From Bacteroidaceae bacterium (lineage in GTDB: Bacteria > Bacteroidota > Bacteroidia > Bacteroidales > Bacteroidaceae): a DNA stretch of 39,178 nt. The translations under genes were made by a program, and so were the position numbers. Of the stretch, positions 16,917 to 26,023 are shown one piece after another; position 1 is the first letter of the stretch; each line of letters begins with the position of its first letter. Where the stretch lies: the NCBI GenBank assembly GCA_024682395.1, contig JAIKZH010000037.1:1-39178 (forward strand), written 5' to 3'. The notes beneath the pieces were generated by a model, which was not told the DNA's origin, made no database searches, and saw only the letters and a list, made by a program, of their open reading frames with translations.

Positions 16917-17801
16917 TCAATCCTTTACGATTGTGGTTTCAAGTGCGAACACTTTCTCCATATTTCCGTTTTCTTCTATCGTTGTAGTCTTTGCTGATAT
17001 GTTATCGATAAACGTAACTATCATTGCTTCTTGAGAACATGGAACCACCGGACTTCCAAATTCTCTCTGACCATGGTGGGCAAGAATACAATGGATTATA
17101 CGTTTGATTTCTTTAGCGTCAATACCTTCTTTCTCAAGTTCGTTATGCAACTTATGAGCCGAAATATAAATATGTCCTAATAAAAACATATCCTCGGTAG
17201 GCTCTCCTTCAGGCGAATATTCGTAAACTTTTCCGTAATCATGAAACATTATGGCAAGAATACATCGCTCCACATTAATCTTATATGGCAGCACAGGATA
17301 CATTCCTTCCAATAGATGTAACATCTGATATGTGTGGTTAAGTAATCCACCTTTGAATGCGTGGTGAACGTTCGTTGCTGCAGGATACTTTGAATATGGG
17401 TCAAATAATATATCGGCAAATCTTTTGATTATATTTTTCAAAGCTTCATTCGTGCAGAACCCAAGCAGATTGTTTATAGAGTTATCCCATTGCTCGCGTT
17501 TGATAGGACGTGGCAATAAATTGTAAAGCGGATGCGATTCAAATGGCATGTCGAGACATATCATCTCGTTTCCTCGGGCTGATTTGCGGCCTTGCTGGTC
17601 GGTTATATTTATGAATTTCACAATCTGACCAACATGAGGTGGTAGGGTAGGACTTACATCCCACACCATCAATTGGAATGTCTCTTTTAGATTTCCAATC
17701 TTTAATGTGATATATGGCGAGCCATTTTTTGCTACCGCATTAGTGCGGGTTAAAACTATATATTCTTCAGTCATAATTCTCTGTCTATTGTCTGTCGCCA
17801 T
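16917..17801 (-). CDS. yhaM: YhaM-type 3'-5' exoribonuclease (OB-fold + HD domain)
   Basis: The product is a 294-residue cytosolic protein. The N-terminal OB-fold (about 10-90) includes YITLKIGNLKETFQLMVWD and a tract ending KSARGNEMICLD. The HD phosphohydrolase domain (about 140-270) shows H156 in LLNHTYQML, the HD pair H187-D188 in MFHDYGKVY, H210, H216, H242/H243 in AHHG and D266, all metal-site candidates. This order of domains and the length fit YhaM, a 3'-5' exoribonuclease first described in Firmicutes. The substrate in Bacteroidota is not established. It is divergent from the REC-PPDK_N gene, each with its own TAnnTTTG promoter. Confidence 0.88.
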   Translation of the reverse strand: MATDNRQRIMTEEYIVLTRTNAVAKNGSPYITLKIGNLKETFQLMVWDVSPTLPPHVGQIVKFINITDQQGRKSARGNEMICLDMPFESHPLYNLLPRPIKREQWDNSINNLLGFCTNEALKNIIKRFADILFDPYSKYPAATNVHHAFKGGLLNHTYQMLHLLEGMYPVLPYKINVERCILAIMFHDYGKVYEYSPEGEPTEDMFLLGHIYISAHKLHNELEKEGIDAKEIKRIIHCILAHHGQREFGSPVVPCSQEAMIVTFIDNISAKTTTIEENGNMEKVFALETTIVKD

Positions 17802-17849
17802 AAATATCTTTGTTGATTATTTACTTGCAACAAACTTCATCTTCTGCGG

Positions 17850-17857
17850 CAAAGATA
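17850..17857 (-). promoter_or_regulatory. -7 box of the yhaM-like gene
   Basis: TATCTTTG on the minus strand, about 49 bases before the start codon, with a TTG about 18 nt further upstream. Confidence 0.6.
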
Positions 17858-17900
17858 GTAAATTATTAACAAATACAATAATTATTTTATAATTTATTTA

Positions 17901-17908
17901 TAACTTTG
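17901..17908 (+). promoter_or_regulatory. -7 box of the REC-PPDK_N gene
   Basis: TAACTTTG on the plus strand leaves a leader of about 115 nt before the start at 18032. I see no recognised regulatory structure in that leader. Confidence 0.6.
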
Positions 17909-18031
17909 CATCCACAACTTATTTTAATAAATACTGTGGTTTTCCGATAGGTATATAATATCATTATAGCAGAATATGATTCCAGTTATAAATGTAATGT
18001 ATTCTGCATAGTCTTATTTATTCAATGAACT

Positions 18032-21000
18032 ATGAAGCAAAAAAATAAACTTATCCTACATGATACATCATTTGTGGACCTTATGTCACGACGTATTTTT
18101 AAGGTCCTTATTGTAGCAAATCCATATGATGCTTTTATGTTGGAGGATGATGGTCGTATAGATGAAAAAATATTTGATGAATATGCAAAATTGGGGCTAA
18201 GATATCCTCCTCGATTCTTTCAGGCTGCGAGTGAGGCCGAAGCTCGCGATTTGATGCAAAGACAGAAATTTGAATTGGTTATATGTATGCCTGGAACTGA
18301 AATCCGAAAAGGTACATCCGATTCTAATGATGTGTTTGATATCGCTCGAAAAATTAAAACATTCTCTCCTGAAATCCCAATTGTGGTATTAACACCATTC
18401 TCTCATGGTATAACCAAACGAATGCAGAAAGAGGATCTAAGTATCTTCGAATATGTGTTCTGTTGGTTGGGTAATACTGATTTGCTTATCTCTATCATTA
18501 AACTGATAGAGGATAAAATGAATTTGAAACACGATATTGAAACCGCTGGTGTGCAGATGATTATGCTTGTTGAGGACTCAATTCGTTTTTATTCAAGTAT
18601 TTTACCTAATCTATATAAATTCGTTTTGCAGCAAAGCCACTCGTTTGCCTCTGAAGCTCTAAACTCGCAATTGGAGATGTTGAGAATGCGTGGACGTCCA
18701 AAAATTGTGCTTGCGCGTAATTACGAAGAAGCATGGCTTTTGTATCAGCAATTCAAAGATAACACTTTGGGAGTAATCTCAGATTGTAAATTCCCATTGA
18801 CAGATAATAAAAAGAAACTTCGTGACAAGAGTCTTAGTTTAAGTCAAACAAAAGACGAACAGGCGGGCATAAAACTGCTTACTGCCATTCGTAACGAAGA
18901 TGAATTCGTGCCGCTTATATTAGAATCGAGCGACAGTGAGAATGCTGCATTGGCTAAATTGTGTAACGCTTCGTTTGTTGATAAGAATTCAAAGAAACTG
19001 GATATCGATTTAAGACGTAAGATACGTGATCACTTTGGCTTCGGCGATTTTATATTTCGCAATCCTGAGACCATGCAGGAGGTGGCACGCATAAAAGACC
19101 TTAAGGATTTACAGGATAATATATTCACGTTGCCTCGTGAATCTCTTCTTTATCACCTTCAACGAAACAACGTAAGTAGATGGTTGTGTTCACGTGCGTT
19201 ATTCCCAATAAGTGAATTCTTGAAAAAGATAACATGGCACTCTCTTCAGGATGTGGACCAACACCGACAGATCATATACGATGCTATCGTTTCATACCGA
19301 CGAATGAAGAATAGAGGTGTTGTCGCAACTTTTAAACGCGACCGCTTTGATAGATTCTCTAACTTTGCTCGTATCGGTGATGGCTCATTAGGGGGAAAAG
19401 GACGTGGAATTGCGTTCCTTGACCATATAATATCACGTCACACAGACTTGAATGAGTTTGATAATGCTGAGGTGATGATTCCTAAGACCGTTGTGCTGTG
19501 TACTGATATCTTCGATGAATTTATGGAGTCAAACGACTTGTATCAGATTGCATTGTCTGATATGAGTGATGAGGATATCTTCAACCATTTCCTTCAAGCA
19601 TCACTACCTCCACGCCTTCGAGAAGATTTACTCGCATTTGCCGATGTGGTAAGAGGACCGATTGCAATACGTTCGTCTTCATTGCTTGAAGATGCCCATT
19701 ATCAACCATTCGCTGGCGTATATAGCACATATATGATTCCTCATGAACCAAATAGGGATCATATGTTTAAAATGTTGAGCGATGCAATCAAAGGTGTATA
19801 TGCGTCTGTGTATTACGGAGATTCAAAAGCATATATGACAGCAACAAGTAATGTGATTGACCAAGAGAAAATGGCTGTTATATTACAAGAGGTGGTTGGT
19901 ACTCAATATGCGGATTATTATTATCCAACAATCTCGGGTGTGGCTCGCTCCATCAATTATTATCCTATCGGAGATGAAAAGGCAGAAGAAGGTACGGTTG
20001 ACTTAGCTCTTGGATTGGGTAAATACATCGTAGATGGCGGTATGAGTTTGCGTGTTTGTCCTTATCATCCTAATCAGGTTTTGCAAACCAGTGAGATGGA
20101 AATCGCATTAAGAGAGACTCAAACCAGTTTTCTGGCTTTGGATACTAAAAATATGTGTTCTGGCTTCAAAGTAGATGATGGCTTTAATCTTCTAAAGGTA
20201 CTTGTGAGAGATGCCGAGAACGATGGATCTTTACAATGGATATGTAGTACGTTCGATCCAATAGATCAATGTATATATGATGGCTTTTATGAAGGCATAA
20301 ACCGTAAACTTATTACTTTCGCTGGGGTGTTACAGCATAATGTGTTCCCATTACCGGAATTGTTGCAACTGATACTTAAATATGGTCAAGAAGAAATGAG
20401 ACGACCAGTGGAAATCGAATTTGCGGTGAATCTGAATGCTGATAAAACAGGTGAATTCTATTTGTTGCAGATAAGACCGATGGTTGATAATAAAATGCTT
20501 CTCGATGAAGATCTAAATGAAATATCTGATGATGATTGCTTACTTCGTAGTTATAATGCAATAGGAATGGGAATAACTTCGAACATACGCGATGTAGTCT
20601 ATGTTAAGACGGAAAACTTTAACGCATCGAACAACTCTCTTATTGCTGACGAAATAACTGCAATTAATCAAAAGTTCCTAAACAGATCTAAAAAGATCGA
20701 TGTAAATGGGGAAACTAAAGAACATGAAGAATCTTCAGATGACTATGATGATTCATCTTATGTGTTAATCGGTCCAGGACGATGGGGTAGTAACGACCCA
20801 TGGCTTGGAATACCTGTTAAATGGCCTAATATCTCTGCGGCAAAACTTATTGTCGAGGCTGGATTGATGAATTATATGGTGGATCCAAGTCAAGGTACTC
20901 ACTTCTTCCAAAATCTAACATCTTTTGGCGTTGGCTATTTTATCGTGAATGATTATATCGACGATGGTATTTATAGAATAGATTACTTAAATTCTTTGCC

Positions 21001-21106
21001 TGCCGTTGAAGAAACTCAGTTCGTAAGACACGTGAGATTGCCAAAACCAATGACAATAAAAATCGATGGAATGAAAAAATTAGGAGTGGTCGTTTACGAC
21101 AAATAA
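18032..21106 (+). CDS. PEP/pyruvate-binding-domain protein with N-terminal receiver-like domain
   Basis: This 1024-residue protein is usually annotated as phosphoenolpyruvate synthase or a PEP-utilising protein in Bacteroidales. Residues about 20-170 look like a response-regulator receiver fold (LVICMPGTEIRKG, IPIVVLTPFSHG), and a second receiver-like segment may follow at about 175-330. The ATP-grasp PPDK_N domain starts at about 447 with GDGSLGGKGRG and holds GPIAIRSSSLLEDA (about 541-555), SGVARSINYYP and LLQIRPMV. A C-terminal conserved block contains GPGRWGSNDPWLGIPV (about 910) and FGVGYFIVNDY. The phospho-histidine and PEP/TIM-barrel domains of true PEP synthase are missing, so it is unlikely to make PEP alone. 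A role as a phosphotransfer regulator or partial kinase is inference. Confidence 0.85.
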   Translation: MKQKNKLILHDTSFVDLMSRRIFKVLIVANPYDAFMLEDDGRIDEKIFDEYAKLGLRYPPRFFQAASEAEARDLMQRQKFELVICMPGTEIRKGTSDSNDVFDIARKIKTFSPEIPIVVLTPFSHGITKRMQKEDLSIFEYVFCWLGNTDLLISIIKLIEDKMNLKHDIETAGVQMIMLVEDSIRFYSSILPNLYKFVLQQSHSFASEALNSQLEMLRMRGRPKIVLARNYEEAWLLYQQFKDNTLGVISDCKFPLTDNKKKLRDKSLSLSQTKDEQAGIKLLTAIRNEDEFVPLILESSDSENAALAKLCNASFVDKNSKKLDIDLRRKIRDHFGFGDFIFRNPETMQEVARIKDLKDLQDNIFTLPRESLLYHLQRNNVSRWLCSRALFPISEFLKKITWHSLQDVDQHRQIIYDAIVSYRRMKNRGVVATFKRDRFDRFSNFARIGDGSLGGKGRGIAFLDHIISRHTDLNEFDNAEVMIPKTVVLCTDIFDEFMESNDLYQIALSDMSDEDIFNHFLQASLPPRLREDLLAFADVVRGPIAIRSSSLLEDAHYQPFAGVYSTYMIPHEPNRDHMFKMLSDAIKGVYASVYYGDSKAYMTATSNVIDQEKMAVILQEVVGTQYADYYYPTISGVARSINYYPIGDEKAEEGTVDLALGLGKYIVDGGMSLRVCPYHPNQVLQTSEMEIALRETQTSFLALDTKNMCSGFKVDDGFNLLKVLVRDAENDGSLQWICSTFDPIDQCIYDGFYEGINRKLITFAGVLQHNVFPLPELLQLILKYGQEEMRRPVEIEFAVNLNADKTGEFYLLQIRPMVDNKMLLDEDLNEISDDDCLLRSYNAIGMGITSNIRDVVYVKTENFNASNNSLIADEITAINQKFLNRSKKIDVNGETKEHEESSDDYDDSSYVLIGPGRWGSNDPWLGIPVKWPNISAAKLIVEAGLMNYMVDPSQGTHFFQNLTSFGVGYFIVNDYIDDGIYRIDYLNSLPAVEETQFVRHVRLPKPMTIKIDGMKKLGVVVYDK

Positions 21107-21190
21107 TCGGCAAAAAACGGGCTTTTACAGCCCTCAAATCAATGAAAATGCATTTTTTTTGAAAAAAATCGATATTTTTTTGCTAAAATA

Positions 21191-21221
21191 TTTGCTATTA
21201 CAAAAAAAACTCCTACCTTTG
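21191..21221 (+). promoter_or_regulatory. Promoter of tRNA-Lys
   Basis: TTTG (21191-21194), 19 nt, then TACCTTTG (21214-21221), followed by CACTCGCTTTTGAGA, the same leader as at tRNA-His. Confidence 0.8.
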
Positions 21222-21288
21222 CACTCGCTTTTGAGAGAGTAATACTTAAAACACATTACACAATATCTCAGAAAGCTTTTATAAGGCA

Positions 21289-21361
21289 GACTCGCTAGCT
21301 CAGTTGGTAGAGCATCACACTTTTAATGTGGGGGTCTTGGGTTCGAGCCCCAAGCGGGTCA
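21289..21361 (+). tRNA. tRNA-Lys (anticodon TTT)
   Basis: 73-nt cloverleaf: acceptor GACTCGC/GCGGGTC, D-arm GCTC/GAGC, anticodon stem TCACA/TGTGG with loop CTTTTAA and anticodon TTT at 21322-21324, T-arm TTGGG TTCGAGC CCCAA, discriminator A. CCA is not encoded. Transcribed as a single tRNA with promoter and terminator. Confidence 0.98.
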
Positions 21362-21362
21362 C

Positions 21363-21391
21363 AAGGGAAGATAAATTCTTCCCTTTTTTTT
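21363..21391 (+). terminator. Terminator of tRNA-Lys
   Basis: AAGGGAAG/CTTCCCTT with a 7-nt loop, followed by eight or more T. Confidence 0.9.
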
Positions 21392-21468
21392 ATGTTTATA
21401 TTACATGAAAAATCTGGCTTACTTTATACTTTATTATTAATATAATTTCCAATAATTAAATTATTTTG

Positions 21469-21476
21469 TATCTTTG
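21469..21476 (+). promoter_or_regulatory. -7 box of the B12 operon
   Basis: TATCTTTG lies just before the riboswitch P1 stem, so the aptamer is the very 5' end of the transcript. Confidence 0.7.
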
Positions 21477-21480
21477 CATC

Positions 21481-21677
21481 GCATATGGTTCTCCCTCTCT
21501 TTATTTATTATGGAGAATACGGAGCTAAGATGGGAATGTAGTGAGAATCTGCAACTATACCCGTAGCTGTGAACCTTTTTTCATGACAGACCATTTTGCG
21601 TCACTGGAATCCATATTATTAATGAATCTGGGAAGACCGTGTCTGTTCAAGGAATAGTCAGAAGACCTGCCATTTGC
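21481..21677 (+). promoter_or_regulatory. Cobalamin (B12) riboswitch aptamer
   Basis: Conserved blocks of the class-I cobalamin aptamer appear in order: GATGGGAATGTAGTGAGAATC, CTGCAACTATACCCGTAGCTG, a CACTGGAATC segment, GGGAAGACC and the B12 box AGTCAGAAGACCTGCC (21657-21672). P1 is closed by GCATATGG (21481-21488) with CCATTTGC (21670-21677), with one mismatch. The loop ACCCG (21559-21563) is complementary to the downstream hairpin loop CGGGT. It represses the operon when adenosyl- or another cobalamin is bound. Confidence 0.95.
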
Positions 21678-21689
21678 TATTATGAATTA

Positions 21690-21710
21690 ACATCTGCGGG
21701 TTACGGATGT
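21690..21710 (+). promoter_or_regulatory. Riboswitch expression-platform hairpin with kissing loop
   Basis: The stem ACATCTG/CGGATGT (7 bp, one wobble) has the loop CGGGTTA. CGGGT pairs with ACCCG of the aptamer, the L5-L13 kissing interaction known from cobalamin riboswitches. The hairpin ends 17 nt before the btuB ATG and has no T-run directly after it, so control of translation initiation is the likely mode. Confidence 0.75.
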
Positions 21711-21727
21711 GAAGTAATGTTTTTATA

Positions 21728-23632
21728 ATGCGATTGTTTAGGAAATATTGTTTCCGTGTGATTATTGTGGTCTTAATGTCGTTGTTTCTTAATAACGAGG
21801 TTGAGGCGCAAACTGCGTTGTCTGATTCTATATATGAATTGAATGAAGTGGTGATTAAAGGCATTAAGACAGTAACGCCGAATCAAACAATATCCCGAAA
21901 GCATCTCGAAGCCTTACCGTCGAATTCAATAGCCGATGCCCTAAAATATATGGCGGGCGTACAAATCAAAGATTATGGTGGGTTAGGAGGCCAAAAAACC
22001 ATAAATGTCCGTTCTCTCGGTTCTCAACATGTCGGTGTCTATCTCGACGGAGTTAGAATTACTAATGTGCAAAACGGAACAGTCGATTTGGGTAAATTCT
22101 CGCTTTCAACATTAGAAAGTGTGTCTCTTTTCAATGCTAATAAGGCTGAAATGCTGATGACTGCTTCTGAATATTCTTCTGCATCTACTGTGTATCTGAA
22201 AACTCACAGACCCGACAGCACTGGATTCATGGCATCTTATTCTAATGGCTCTTTTGGCACTCATAAAATAAATGCTCTTTTCACATATAAGAAATCTGCA
22301 TTTATAGATGCATCATTCACTCATTCTGATGGCGATTATCCGTTTGAATACCATACCGAGTACGAAGACACCATAGGTACACGTAGAAACTCCGATATCA
22401 CCATGTTTCGCATCGAAGGATGTGCTTTTTATAAAGGATGGCAATGGCATACTTATTTCTTTAATTCAAAACGTGGATTACCTGGTGGAGTGGTACGCCG
22501 ATTATCTGACAAATATACTGATGTCGGTCGTGAATGGGACCGTAACTTCTTCAGTCAGTTGACTTGGCGCGAACAATATGGAAATATGGGACTGCGTGCA
22601 ATCATGAAATATACGAATGATTATCTTCATTATCGTTCTGACTATCCCGAGAATATATCTGCTCATGCTAATAATAAATATCATCAGCAGGATTTGTATG
22701 GAGCCGCTGCTGCGTCATATAAATATAAAGACTTCGGACTTTCTGCATCAACTGATTTCAGATGGGCTGATTTAACTAACGATGTGAAGAACTTTCATTA
22801 TGTGTATCGATTGGATAGTAAATCTTCATTGTCGGCTTTTTATAATAAGAAAGGATGGAATATTAATGCCAGTTTGCTGTATTCTGATATCTCCGACCAC
22901 ACGAATAGAAAAGGTAAATCTTTGAATAAATTCACATGGAATGCTCTTGCAAGCTATTCTTTCGGAAACTGGCAACTGCGCTCGTTTTATAAAACGGTGT
23001 TCCGTGCACCAACATTAAACGATTTGTATTATACCCTTGTGGGAAACCGTAATCTGAAACCTGAATACACAAAACAGTTTGATCTTGGTTTTTCTTATGA
23101 CCATAAATGGCTTAATCTACAAGCTGACTGGTATTATAACCGAGTGGAAGACCGAATTGTGTGTCTGCCTTTGAAAGGTACTTATCAATGGACTATGTTG
23201 AATTATGGATATACACGATGTATGGGGGTAGATGTCACAGCAAACTTTAATATCAAGAATCACGCTCTTTTATTGACAACTACATATCAGGACGACAGAA
23301 ACCGCACTGATAAAAATGAGGATTCATACAACGACTATATAGCATATAGCCCAAAATGGTCGCTGACTGCCGTTTATACGTTTAAATACAAAAATCTTAC
23401 AACTTCACTTTCACATATGTTTGTGGATAAACGTTATTGGACTGCAGAAAATGAAATTGAAGAACCGCTTCCTGCTTATAATTGTACTGATCTTAAGATA
23501 GGAGTGCGAATAAAAAAGAAATATACAGCAGAATTTGAATGCCAGGACTTGTTCGACAGCCGTTATGAGATAATACAGCGCTGGCCAATGCCTGGACGTA
23601 GATATGCTATGACACTAAAATGTGTCTTATAA
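21728..23632 (+). CDS. btuB: BtuB-type TonB-dependent cobamide receptor
   Basis: This 634-residue outer-membrane receptor has a signal peptide ending VEAQ (about residue 28). The plug domain (about 40-160) includes SNSIADALKYMAGVQIKDYG, TINVRSLGSQHVGVYLDGVRI and NGTVDLGKFSL. The rest is a 22-strand beta-barrel rich in alternating aromatic strands, ending with LFDSRYEIIQRWPMPGRRYA and a C-terminal strand with terminal CVL. It lies directly behind a cobalamin riboswitch, and BtuG-like and DUF4465 genes follow. This context makes corrinoid import the clear function, powered by TonB/ExbBD across the outer membrane. BtuCDF is not in the window. Confidence 0.93.
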   Translation: MRLFRKYCFRVIIVVLMSLFLNNEVEAQTALSDSIYELNEVVIKGIKTVTPNQTISRKHLEALPSNSIADALKYMAGVQIKDYGGLGGQKTINVRSLGSQHVGVYLDGVRITNVQNGTVDLGKFSLSTLESVSLFNANKAEMLMTASEYSSASTVYLKTHRPDSTGFMASYSNGSFGTHKINALFTYKKSAFIDASFTHSDGDYPFEYHTEYEDTIGTRRNSDITMFRIEGCAFYKGWQWHTYFFNSKRGLPGGVVRRLSDKYTDVGREWDRNFFSQLTWREQYGNMGLRAIMKYTNDYLHYRSDYPENISAHANNKYHQQDLYGAAAASYKYKDFGLSASTDFRWADLTNDVKNFHYVYRLDSKSSLSAFYNKKGWNINASLLYSDISDHTNRKGKSLNKFTWNALASYSFGNWQLRSFYKTVFRAPTLNDLYYTLVGNRNLKPEYTKQFDLGFSYDHKWLNLQADWYYNRVEDRIVCLPLKGTYQWTMLNYGYTRCMGVDVTANFNIKNHALLLTTTYQDDRNRTDKNEDSYNDYIAYSPKWSLTAVYTFKYKNLTTSLSHMFVDKRYWTAENEIEEPLPAYNCTDLKIGVRIKKKYTAEFECQDLFDSRYEIIQRWPMPGRRYAMTLKCVL

Positions 23633-23676
23633 ACTGATATAACCCACAAATAATACATAATTTTCGGAAATAAACA

Positions 23677-24909
23677 ATGAAAACGAAATTCTTATTCATA
23701 ATCCTTTTCTTTATATCTTATTTCTTCTCTGAAGTAAGTGCTCAAGAAAATCTTATAATATGTAATGAGGGTATTTGGCAATCTGACAATGGCCGATTGT
23801 CGTATTATAATGCTCAAAACGGCACAATGACCAATGATTGGTTCAGAAGCATAAACGGCATAAAACTTGGAGACACTCCAAATGATATACAAATGATAAA
23901 TGATACTCTGATTGCAATTGCTATAAATTGGTCTAATATAATACAATATATTCATCCCGATGGCACTGCATGCGGAGCAACCGAGAATGTCCCTAATAAC
24001 AGAAAATTATGTTCGGACGGCAAATTCTTGTATGTCACTTCTTATGCCCACATTTGCGGCAACCAGACATTTACAAAAGGTTATGTCGCAAAAATCGATA
24101 TTAAAACCAAAAACGTTGTTTCTACATGTGAAGTGGGGTGGGAACCTGAAGGTATATGCTTATATAAGGGTAAATTATATGTTGCAAATTCTGGCGGATA
24201 TGCTTTCACTGAAAATCATGAATATGAAACTACAATTGATATAGTCGATGCTGAAACTATGACATTGTTACGCTCTGTTGACACTCATTGTATAAATCTA
24301 TATGGTAACATGTCTCAAGCAGGACAATATTTGTGTGTTAACTCTTGTGGTGATTATTATGAACAATCTCCTAAAACAATAATCTTTGATTGTGAAACGG
24401 AAACATATACAATATTTGATTTCCCAAGTACTTCTAATTCTACTGATGGAAATCTGTTCTATACAATAGGTTCCGAATTCTCTTATTTAACTAATGAATA
24501 TGTATATCATATTTATACAATAGATCCTGTGACTAAAACAGCAACTTACGGAGTGTATAATGATGCAATAACACAAAAAATCACACAAATGGTGTCTCCA
24601 TATGATTTGTATATATCTCCTTATACAAACAATATCTACATTACTGATGCAAAATCTTATGCTTCTTCTGGATATATTTATGGATATACTAAAAACGGAA
24701 CTGAAGTATTCTCTCCACAGAAACTTTATGTTAATCCGGCTCATATATTAGCTCTACCTGATAAAACTACAAAGATTCATCATATAAATAATGATTATGA
24801 TGATTCTGAAACTGTATATAATTTGTATGGTTATAAAACCCAAACAACAAAAACAGGTATTTATATATCAAAAAACAGAAAAAAATATTTTATAAATAAA
24901 CACAATTAA
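23677..24909 (+). CDS. BtuG-like beta-propeller surface protein with T9SS-like tail
   Basis: This 410-residue secreted protein is related to YncE/YVTN beta-propellers. The signal peptide (MKTKFLFIILFFISYFF..SAQ) has no lipobox Cys. Blade-like repeats run through the protein, for example GKFLYVTSY, VAKIDIKTKNVVSTCEVGWE with PEGICLYKGKLYVANSGG (about 138-175), and DLYISPYTNNIYITDAK. BtuG of Bacteroides, a very high-affinity cobamide binder that caps BtuB, is such a propeller, and the position right after btuB in a B12-controlled operon fits. The C-terminus, VYNLYGYKT...GIYISKNRKKY, resembles a short type-IX sorting tail, whereas classic BtuG is a lipoprotein. The cobamide-binding role is inferred. 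Confidence 0.8.
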   Translation: MKTKFLFIILFFISYFFSEVSAQENLIICNEGIWQSDNGRLSYYNAQNGTMTNDWFRSINGIKLGDTPNDIQMINDTLIAIAINWSNIIQYIHPDGTACGATENVPNNRKLCSDGKFLYVTSYAHICGNQTFTKGYVAKIDIKTKNVVSTCEVGWEPEGICLYKGKLYVANSGGYAFTENHEYETTIDIVDAETMTLLRSVDTHCINLYGNMSQAGQYLCVNSCGDYYEQSPKTIIFDCETETYTIFDFPSTSNSTDGNLFYTIGSEFSYLTNEYVYHIYTIDPVTKTATYGVYNDAITQKITQMVSPYDLYISPYTNNIYITDAKSYASSGYIYGYTKNGTEVFSPQKLYVNPAHILALPDKTTKIHHINNDYDDSETVYNLYGYKTQTTKTGIYISKNRKKYFINKHN

Positions 24910-24911
24910 GA

Positions 24912-26003
24912 ATGGAAAAGAAAGTCTTGACATTAATCTTAAGTTTGTTTGCTGTACAAGCTTTTTCACAAACTCAAAACATCGATGTGGTGGAGTATTG
25001 TCCAGCACCTGGACAGTTTGTAAACATGTTACCGAGCGCATCGGCAACAACTACTTATCAGGATATCTGTTCGCAAGCTACAGAGAGTCTTAATAACGGA
25101 CAGGTGGTTCATTTAGGTACATACGGAGGTTATGTCACTGTGAAATTCGACCACCCAATAATGAATAAACGTGGTTCCGACCTCAGAATAACTGGTAATG
25201 GCTTTTATGCTAATGGTTCTGTAGGACAGAATCTGGGAGGAAGTTTCGAACACGGAATTGTATATGTCGGAGTAGGGGATGACGTCGAAACTTGTACATG
25301 GTATGAGTTGGCGGGCTCTGAATATTATACAACTGAGATTCACGACTTTTCTATAACTTATTATAAACCTGAAGCAGAACAAGGCGAACACTCGTTGCCT
25401 GCTTCTACTTATGATAATTATATCAGATGGGAAGCATCATGGACTGAAAATGGTGAGAAGAAGGACTCAACCGGATATCATATGAAGAATTCATATCATA
25501 GTCAGAGTTATTGGCCATTATGGGAAACTGCTAACACATTAACTTTCTCTGGTGGCAAACTCCCAAATAATGCTGTCGATTTATCTGGAAAAGGTACCAA
25601 CTGGGTACTTTATCGCTATGCTCAAGATTCATATGGATATGTTGATGCATCATTAAATACCGATGATTATAGTACATTTGACATTGATTGGGCTGTTGAT
25701 AATGACGGAAATCATGTTAATCTGGAAGAAGTCAACTTTGTAAAGGTTGTTTCTGGCCTTTTCCAATATTGTGGATGGCTCGGCGAAACTTCTACTGAAG
25801 TCGCTGGATTTCAAGACTTACATCTTGTTGAAGGATATGATGACAATCCTATTGTAATCACACCTCGTCAATCTGTTTCGTCGGTTAATAACGTTACAAG
25901 TCGTAAGAATAAAGATACAATAATATACGACCTGATGGGACGAAAAGTCAATAATCCACAAAAAGGAATTTACATAATCAATAATAAAAAAGTTATATTT
26001 TAA
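24912..26003 (+). CDS. Uncharacterised secreted protein of the B12 operon with T9SS-like tail
   Basis: This 363-residue protein has a clear Sec signal (MEKKVLTLILSLFAVQAFSQ) and starts two bases after the BtuG-like gene, so translation is probably coupled. The body is a beta-rich, aromatic domain with DLRITGNGFYANG, ESGIVYVG-like GIVYVGVGDD, WYELAGSEY, and a later segment NFVKVVSGLFQYCGWLGE followed by VAGFQDLHLVEGYDD. Proteins with this layout recur beside B12-type TonB receptors in Bacteroidales, but I cannot name a Pfam family with certainty. The last 28 residues (IIYDLMGRKVNNPQKGIYI) are a typical short type-IX-like tail. A surface role in cobamide capture or receptor assembly is inferred from the operon only. 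Confidence 0.7.
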   Translation: MEKKVLTLILSLFAVQAFSQTQNIDVVEYCPAPGQFVNMLPSASATTTYQDICSQATESLNNGQVVHLGTYGGYVTVKFDHPIMNKRGSDLRITGNGFYANGSVGQNLGGSFEHGIVYVGVGDDVETCTWYELAGSEYYTTEIHDFSITYYKPEAEQGEHSLPASTYDNYIRWEASWTENGEKKDSTGYHMKNSYHSQSYWPLWETANTLTFSGGKLPNNAVDLSGKGTNWVLYRYAQDSYGYVDASLNTDDYSTFDIDWAVDNDGNHVNLEEVNFVKVVSGLFQYCGWLGETSTEVAGFQDLHLVEGYDDNPIVITPRQSVSSVNNVTSRKNKDTIIYDLMGRKVNNPQKGIYIINNKKVIF

Positions 26004-26023
26004 ATGATTAAAGATCTTATATT

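Noticed and set aside
16855..16922. Inverted repeat GATTGAAC/GTTCAATC between the convergent helicase and yhaM genes
   Set aside because: Eight base pairs with a 52-nt loop and no T-run on either side; could be chance.
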